Assembly (NCBI GenBank): GCA_965227645.1
Contig: OZ245773.1
Span: forward strand, 2,604,001-2,668,000
Direction: 5' to 3'
Length of the DNA: 64,000 nt
Origin: Flavimaribacter sp024343425
GTDB lineage: Bacteria > Pseudomonadota > Alphaproteobacteria > Rhizobiales > Rhizobiaceae
In this document: positions 60,090-64,000 of the stretch, piece by piece
Layout: each line of letters starts with the position of its first letter
Numbering within the stretch: position 1 is the stretch's first letter
Notes under the pieces: generated by a model
Seen by the model: the letters and a program-made list of their open reading frames with translations, nothing else
Told to the model about the DNA's origin: nothing
Databases searched by the model: none
Position numbers and translations under genes: made by a program

Positions 60090-60488
60090 CTATTCCGCTG
60101 CGGCCATCACCTCGATTTCAACCTTGAATTCCTCTCGCGTGAAGCCGCTGACGATGAGCAGCGTTGAAGCCGGCGGAGGCTCAATCCCGGCCACATAGGC
60201 GTCGCGCGTCTGCATGTAACCCTGCATCCATGCGCGGTCGGTAACATAAGCCGTGATATGCAAAATGCAGCTTCGATCCATCCCGGCCTCGGCCAGAATG
60301 GCGTCGATATTGGCAAAGCATATCTCGGCCTGTGATCGCACATCATCCGGCACAACGCCGTCGCCGCGCAGCCCAAGTTGCCCGGACGTTCGAACAATAC
60401 GACTTCCTGGCGGCGTCTCCACGCCGTGGGAATAATGCGCGAAAGGAGGAGCAATCTGTTTCGGCTTCAATGCTCTCATGGTCTTCAA
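60090..60488 (-). CDS. RidA/YjgF/YER057c-family protein
   Basis: 132 residues. The RidA-like fold can be followed through VRTSGQLGLRGDGVVPDDV, RSQAEICFANIDAILAEAG and FKVEIEVMAAAE. The Arg that RidA uses to bind imine substrates (usually in a PAR segment before the last strand) is replaced; the sequence reads PASTLLIVSGF. It therefore may not be a 2-aminoacrylate deaminase. It is divergent from the transporter/cytosine-deaminase-like operon, reminiscent of RutC in pyrimidine use. Confidence 0.85.
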   Translation of the reverse strand: MKTMRALKPKQIAPPFAHYSHGVETPPGSRIVRTSGQLGLRGDGVVPDDVRSQAEICFANIDAILAEAGMDRSCILHITAYVTDRAWMQGYMQTRDAYVAGIEPPPASTLLIVSGFTREEFKVEIEVMAAAE

Positions 60489-60667
60489 TCCCTGTTTCTG
60501 CCTCTCAATGCGGCAACAATGAACAATATTTGCGCATTACGAGGTGTTCTTGCATAGTAATTAATCTCAAAATTCCATTGAACACATTTTAATCAGAAAT
60601 TCGTTGACAATCCATATGCTCATGCCAAGTCTGGCGTCGGATCGATAGAGAAACATGGAGAGTTTTC

Positions 60668-61660
60668 ATGAAAACCGTATTCCTGGCGGCCGGCATCGCG
60701 GCGCTTACTGCATCGACTTCGGCTTTCGCGCTTGAGAAGGTCGCATTCGGAACGAACTGGCTGGCCCAGGCCGAGCATGGCGGCTTCTACCAGTCCGTCG
60801 CTGACGGCACCTATGAGGCATGCGGGCTGGAAGTCGAGATCGTTCCGGGCGGACCGCAGGTCAACAACCGGGCGTTGATGCTTGCCGGCAAGCTGCAGTT
60901 TCATATGGGCGGCGACATGCTGCAAGCATTCTCCGCCGTTGAGCAGAATATTCCGGTGGTCGCCGTCGCCGCAATCTTCCAGAAGCATCCGCAGGTTATC
61001 CTCGCGCATCCCGGCGAAGCCGAGAAGTGGGAAGACCTGAAAAACCTGACGCTGCTGATCGGCGACAACGGGTTCCAGAGCTACTATCAGTGGATGATCG
61101 CGGCCTATGGCTTCACGGCGGAACAGCGCGAGCCATACACGTTCAACCCGGCGCCTTTCATCGCCGATCCGAAGAAGGGCATGCAGGGCTATCTCTCTTC
61201 AGAACCCTATCTCGTTGAGAAGGAAGCCGGATTTACGCCGGGCGTGTTCCTGATCGCCGACGCCGGCTACTCGACCTACGCCACGACGATCGAAACCATG
61301 GCCGACACGATCAAGAACAAGCCGGAAGTGGTGAAGTGTTTCGTCGACGGCTCGATCAAGGGCTGGTACACCTACCTCTATGGCGACCGGTCCGGCGCTG
61401 ACGCGCTGATCAAGGCCGACAATCCGGAAATGACCGATGACAAGATCGCCTACGCCGTCGAAAAGATGAAAGAATACGGCATCGTCGACAGCGGCGATTC
61501 TCTGGAAATGGGCATCGGCGTCATCACTCCCGAGAAGGTCAAGGACTTCTATGACAAGATGGTTGAAGTCGGCGTCGTTGGCGGAGACATCGACTGGGAA
61601 GCGACGTTTGACGCGCAGTTCGTCGGCGACGGCGTCGGCATGGACCTCAAGAAAGACTGA
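60668..61660 (+). CDS. NMT1/ThiY-like ABC substrate-binding protein
   Basis: 330 residues. A Sec signal peptide ends at SAFALEK. The mature protein (VAFGTNWLAQAEHGGFYQSVADG; GGPQVNNRALMLAGKLQF) matches NMT1/THI5 proteins that bind pyrimidine-like or similar small molecules. ATG 60668 is preceded by GGAGAG. It heads an operon with ATPase, permease and a cytosine-deaminase-like enzyme. A TTGACA at 60605 may be its -35, with no convincing -10. Confidence 0.9.
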   Translation: MKTVFLAAGIAALTASTSAFALEKVAFGTNWLAQAEHGGFYQSVADGTYEACGLEVEIVPGGPQVNNRALMLAGKLQFHMGGDMLQAFSAVEQNIPVVAVAAIFQKHPQVILAHPGEAEKWEDLKNLTLLIGDNGFQSYYQWMIAAYGFTAEQREPYTFNPAPFIADPKKGMQGYLSSEPYLVEKEAGFTPGVFLIADAGYSTYATTIETMADTIKNKPEVVKCFVDGSIKGWYTYLYGDRSGADALIKADNPEMTDDKIAYAVEKMKEYGIVDSGDSLEMGIGVITPEKVKDFYDKMVEVGVVGGDIDWEATFDAQFVGDGVGMDLKKD

Positions 61661-61734
61661 CACTAGACTTACTCACATAAACTCTGGCCTCAACGGGCGG
61701 ATCAAATCCGCCCGTTGTCCACTGGACAGAAATT

Positions 61735-62532
61735 ATGGAAATTCAGGTTTCAGCGACCGATCATACCGTGTCGCGCGACAAGCTCCTCACACTTCATAAA
61801 GTCGACAAGGTTTTCGGGCGCGACGTGGTCGCGCTCCAGAACATGTCGCTTGATATCTGCGAGGGCGATTTCATCAGCCTGCTCGGCCCCTCGGGCTGTG
61901 GCAAGTCGACGGCGCTCAGACTGATAGCGGGTCTGATGCAACCGACGAACGGCTTCATCCGGTGGGAAGACGGACGACAGGGCGATTCCCTGAGCGTCGT
62001 GTTCCAGGAACCGACGCTGATGCCATGGGCGACCGTCGAAAAGAATGTCTGGCTGCCGATGCGGCTCAAGGGCGTGTCTTTTGCGAAGGTCAGGGACGAC
62101 ATTCACGAGGCTTTGGAACTCGTCGGTCTTGCGGGCTTCGAACACGCCTACCCCCGGGAACTCTCCGGCGGCATGAAGATGCGCGTGTCCATTGCGCGCG
62201 CCATGGTGACCAAGCCAAAGCTCGTCCTCATGGACGAACCGTTCGCCGCTCTCGACGAGATCACGCGTTTCAAGCTCAACAACGACCTGCTGCAGATGAA
62301 GGCGAAGATTGACTGTACGGTCGTCTTCGTCACGCATTCGGTTTTCGAAAGCGTGTTCCTGTCCGACCGGATCGTCATCATGGCGGCGCGTCCCGGCCGG
62401 GTCATGCAGGAACTCAAGGTGGACGAGCCCTACCCACGGGAAGAAGAATTCAGGACTTCGAACGACTACGCCGCCTATTGCCGCGCTGCGTCTCAGGCGC
62501 TGAAAGAAGCCCAGGAAGGACCCCGGCAATGA
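61735..62532 (+). CDS. NMT1-type ABC transporter ATP-binding protein
   Basis: 265 residues with Walker A GPSGCGKST, signature LSGGMKMRVSIARAM and Walker B LVLMDEPFAALDE, of the SsuB/TauB type. A 74-base gap separates it from the binding-protein gene. The end overlaps the permease start by four bases. Confidence 0.92.
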   Translation: MEIQVSATDHTVSRDKLLTLHKVDKVFGRDVVALQNMSLDICEGDFISLLGPSGCGKSTALRLIAGLMQPTNGFIRWEDGRQGDSLSVVFQEPTLMPWATVEKNVWLPMRLKGVSFAKVRDDIHEALELVGLAGFEHAYPRELSGGMKMRVSIARAMVTKPKLVLMDEPFAALDEITRFKLNNDLLQMKAKIDCTVVFVTHSVFESVFLSDRIVIMAARPGRVMQELKVDEPYPREEEFRTSNDYAAYCRAASQALKEAQEGPRQ

Positions 62533-63386
62533 GCGAACTCGCCCACGATCCCGCAGCCACCTTCGTCGACGAGGAAGAGCGTGCAAGGGCGCGCAAGGAA
62601 TTGCGCAATCGCGTAGGCAAATGGGTTCTTCCCGTCCTCGTGTTCGCCGTCGGAATTCTCGCATGGGACTGGATTATCAGGATCAACGAGATCCCGCACT
62701 ACATCCTCCCCGGACCGGGTCTTGTCTTCCAGACTCTCATTCAGGACAGGGCGATCCTGTTCGACGCCCTGATGGTCACCCTGCAGATCACACTGCTCGC
62801 CCTGCTGGTCGCCGTTATCGGCGGCGCCGGGCTCGCGATCTTGTTCAATCAGTCGCGTCTCGTGGAGATGTCGCTCTATCCATACGCCGTCGTTCTGCAG
62901 GTAACCCCGGTCGTAGCGATTGCGCCGCTGATCTTCATCTATGTCGAAAGCAAGCTCGTGGGCCTGCTGATCTGCGCCTGGATTGTCGCTTTCTTTCCGG
63001 TGCTGTCGAATACGACACTGGGTCTCAGGAGCGCCGATCATAATTTGCGCGACCTTTTCAGCATCTACGGGGCCAGTCGCTGGCAGCAGCTGCTTTATTT
63101 GCAGCTTCCTTCCGCCCTGCCCTATTTTCTTGGCGGCCTGCGGATCGCCGGGGGTCTGGCGTTGATCGGCGCTGTAGTCGCTGAATTCGTTGCTGGCGCC
63201 GGCGGCATCGGCTCCGGGCTCGCCTTCCGTATTCTGGAGGCCGGCTACCGGCTGAATATGCCGCGGATGTTCGCCGCACTGATCCTGATCGCCGCGACCG
63301 GCGTCCTGATCTATTCGGTTCTGAGCCTGGTGAGCCATCTCCTGCTGCGGAAATGGCATGAAAGCGCAATAAAGCGGGAAAGTTGA
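62529..63386 (+). CDS. NMT1-type ABC transporter permease
   Basis: About 285 residues. After a charged N-terminus come the SsuC/TauC-like membrane segments (VLPVLVFAVGILAWDWII) and the loop LRDLFSIYGASRWQQLLYLQ preceding LPSALPYFLGGLRIAGGLAL. It transports the ligand of the upstream binding protein. Confidence 0.92.
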   Translation: MSELAHDPAATFVDEEERARARKELRNRVGKWVLPVLVFAVGILAWDWIIRINEIPHYILPGPGLVFQTLIQDRAILFDALMVTLQITLLALLVAVIGGAGLAILFNQSRLVEMSLYPYAVVLQVTPVVAIAPLIFIYVESKLVGLLICAWIVAFFPVLSNTTLGLRSADHNLRDLFSIYGASRWQQLLYLQLPSALPYFLGGLRIAGGLALIGAVVAEFVAGAGGIGSGLAFRILEAGYRLNMPRMFAALILIAATGVLIYSVLSLVSHLLLRKWHESAIKRES

Positions 63387-63387
63387 G

Positions 63388-64000
63388 ATGGATTTCAGGA
63401 CACTGCCCGCTGACGGCGCCTATATGCTGACAAACTGCGTCACGCCATCCGGGCTGAGCGGCGCCGATGGCGACTTTATGCCGGTTGACCTCGCAATTGC
63501 CGACGGAAAGATCGTCGCCGAGGCGACCGGTCCGGAAATCGACATGGGTGGGTCGATCGTCCTTCCGGCTTTCACCGACATGCATACGCATCTCGACAAG
63601 GGGCATATCTGGCGCCGTGCAAGCAATCCAGACGGGACGTTCATGGGGGCGCTGACGACTGTGGGCGCCGACAGAGAGGCGAACTGGTCGGCGGAGGACG
63701 TCCGCGCACGCATGGATTTCGCCTTGCGTTGCGCCTATGCTCACGGAACGCGCGCGGTTCGCACCCATATCGACAGCCTCGCGCCCCAGGACGCGATCTC
63801 CTGGCCGGTCTTCCGCGAGGTCAGGGAAGCCTGGAAGGACCGCATCGAGCTCCAGGCAAGCTGCCTGCTAACGATTGAAGCCGTCGAGCCGGACAGTCCA
63901 TTTGTTGAAACGGCCGATCGGGTCGTGGACAGCGGCGGCGTTCTCGGCACGGTCACATTCCCTATTCCCGATCTAAAGGAACGTCTGGAGTTCTTTTTCC
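63388..64000 (+). CDS. cytosine-deaminase-like amidohydrolase (N-terminal part)
   Basis: The frame runs off the window after about 204 residues. FTDMHTHLDKGHIWRRA carries the metal-binding HxH followed by the LDKGH extension typical of cytosine deaminase-type enzymes, and TRAVRTHIDS is the next conserved strand. ATG 63388 follows the permease stop by one base. It would deaminate a cytosine-like or related cyclic substrate imported by the transporter encoded upstream. Confidence 0.85.
   Translation, partial: MDFRTLPADGAYMLTNCVTPSGLSGADGDFMPVDLAIADGKIVAEATGPEIDMGGSIVLPAFTDMHTHLDKGHIWRRASNPDGTFMGALTTVGADREANWSAEDVRARMDFALRCAYAHGTRAVRTHIDSLAPQDAISWPVFREVREAWKDRIELQASCLLTIEAVEPDSPFVETADRVVDSGGVLGTVTFPIPDLKERLEFFF

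Overview
The window reads as a high-GC alphaproteobacterial chromosome or large replicon, most likely Hyphomicrobiales (Rhizobium/Mesorhizobium-like). The basis is the mass of ABC-transporter-linked catabolic operons, short overlapping ATGA/TGATG gene junctions, Tat-type binding proteins, rhizobial-style small lipoproteins and a DUF892 ferritin-like protein. No ribosomal or other core marker is present, so the taxonomic call is an inference.

Bases 1-52,400 are almost entirely catabolic. (A) 755-11,523 (minus) is one operon: an autogenous GntR/UTRA regulator, a branched-chain-type ABC transporter (binding protein, LivHMGF), an isocitrate-lyase/PEP-mutase family enzyme, HyuB/HyuA and an isochorismatase-fold hydrolase. 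Diverging from it across a shared palindrome is 11,664-17,094 (plus): an OYE/FeS flavoenzyme, an extended SDR, an Ohr/OsmC protein and a LeuC/LeuD-like hydro-lyase. (B) 17,098-26,637 (minus) holds two paralogous amidohydrolase-fold proteins, an acyl-CoA ligase, a serine hydrolase, an acetoacetate-decarboxylase-like protein, an NMT1-type ABC transporter, a cysteine hydrolase and a second GntR/UTRA regulator. (C) 26,857-31,168 (minus) holds Tm-1-like, PEP-hydrolase-like, cupin, M24 peptidase and DJ-1/PfpI proteins, with a divergent TetR regulator. (D) 32,182-42,646 is a sugar or sugar-acid system: a CUT1 ABC transporter with two ATPases and a small membrane protein, two TIM-barrel epimerases, an enolase-superfamily dehydratase, a D-2-hydroxyacid dehydrogenase and a FadR-type regulator. 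Four copies of a CAATCTGGT...CCA operator tie these genes together. (E) 42,658-49,753 (minus) is a molybdenum hydroxylase operon whose Mo subunit is encoded by two separate genes, with CoxG/CoxD/CoxE-like accessory proteins and a coupled lactonase-like amidohydrolase. An AraC regulator with a hairpin-buried ribosome binding site lies upstream.

From 50,859 to 52,467 come an IS481-type element and a tRNA-Pro(GGG) gene. To the right, 52,629-60,488 is mixed: a hypothetical protein, DUF892, a TetR gene facing a frameshifted SDR, a Tat-exported amidohydrolase, a lipoprotein, an SGNH-like protein, a lysozyme-like exported protein and a RidA-family protein. The window ends (60,668-64,000) in a second NMT1-type transporter followed by the start of a cytosine-deaminase-like amidohydrolase.

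Each catabolic block pairs its own uptake system and regulator with enzymes, which is typical of a soil or plant-associated scavenger. Exact substrates cannot be read from sequence alone. Start codons were chosen from ribosome binding sites and gene overlaps, so several differ from the longest possible reading frame.
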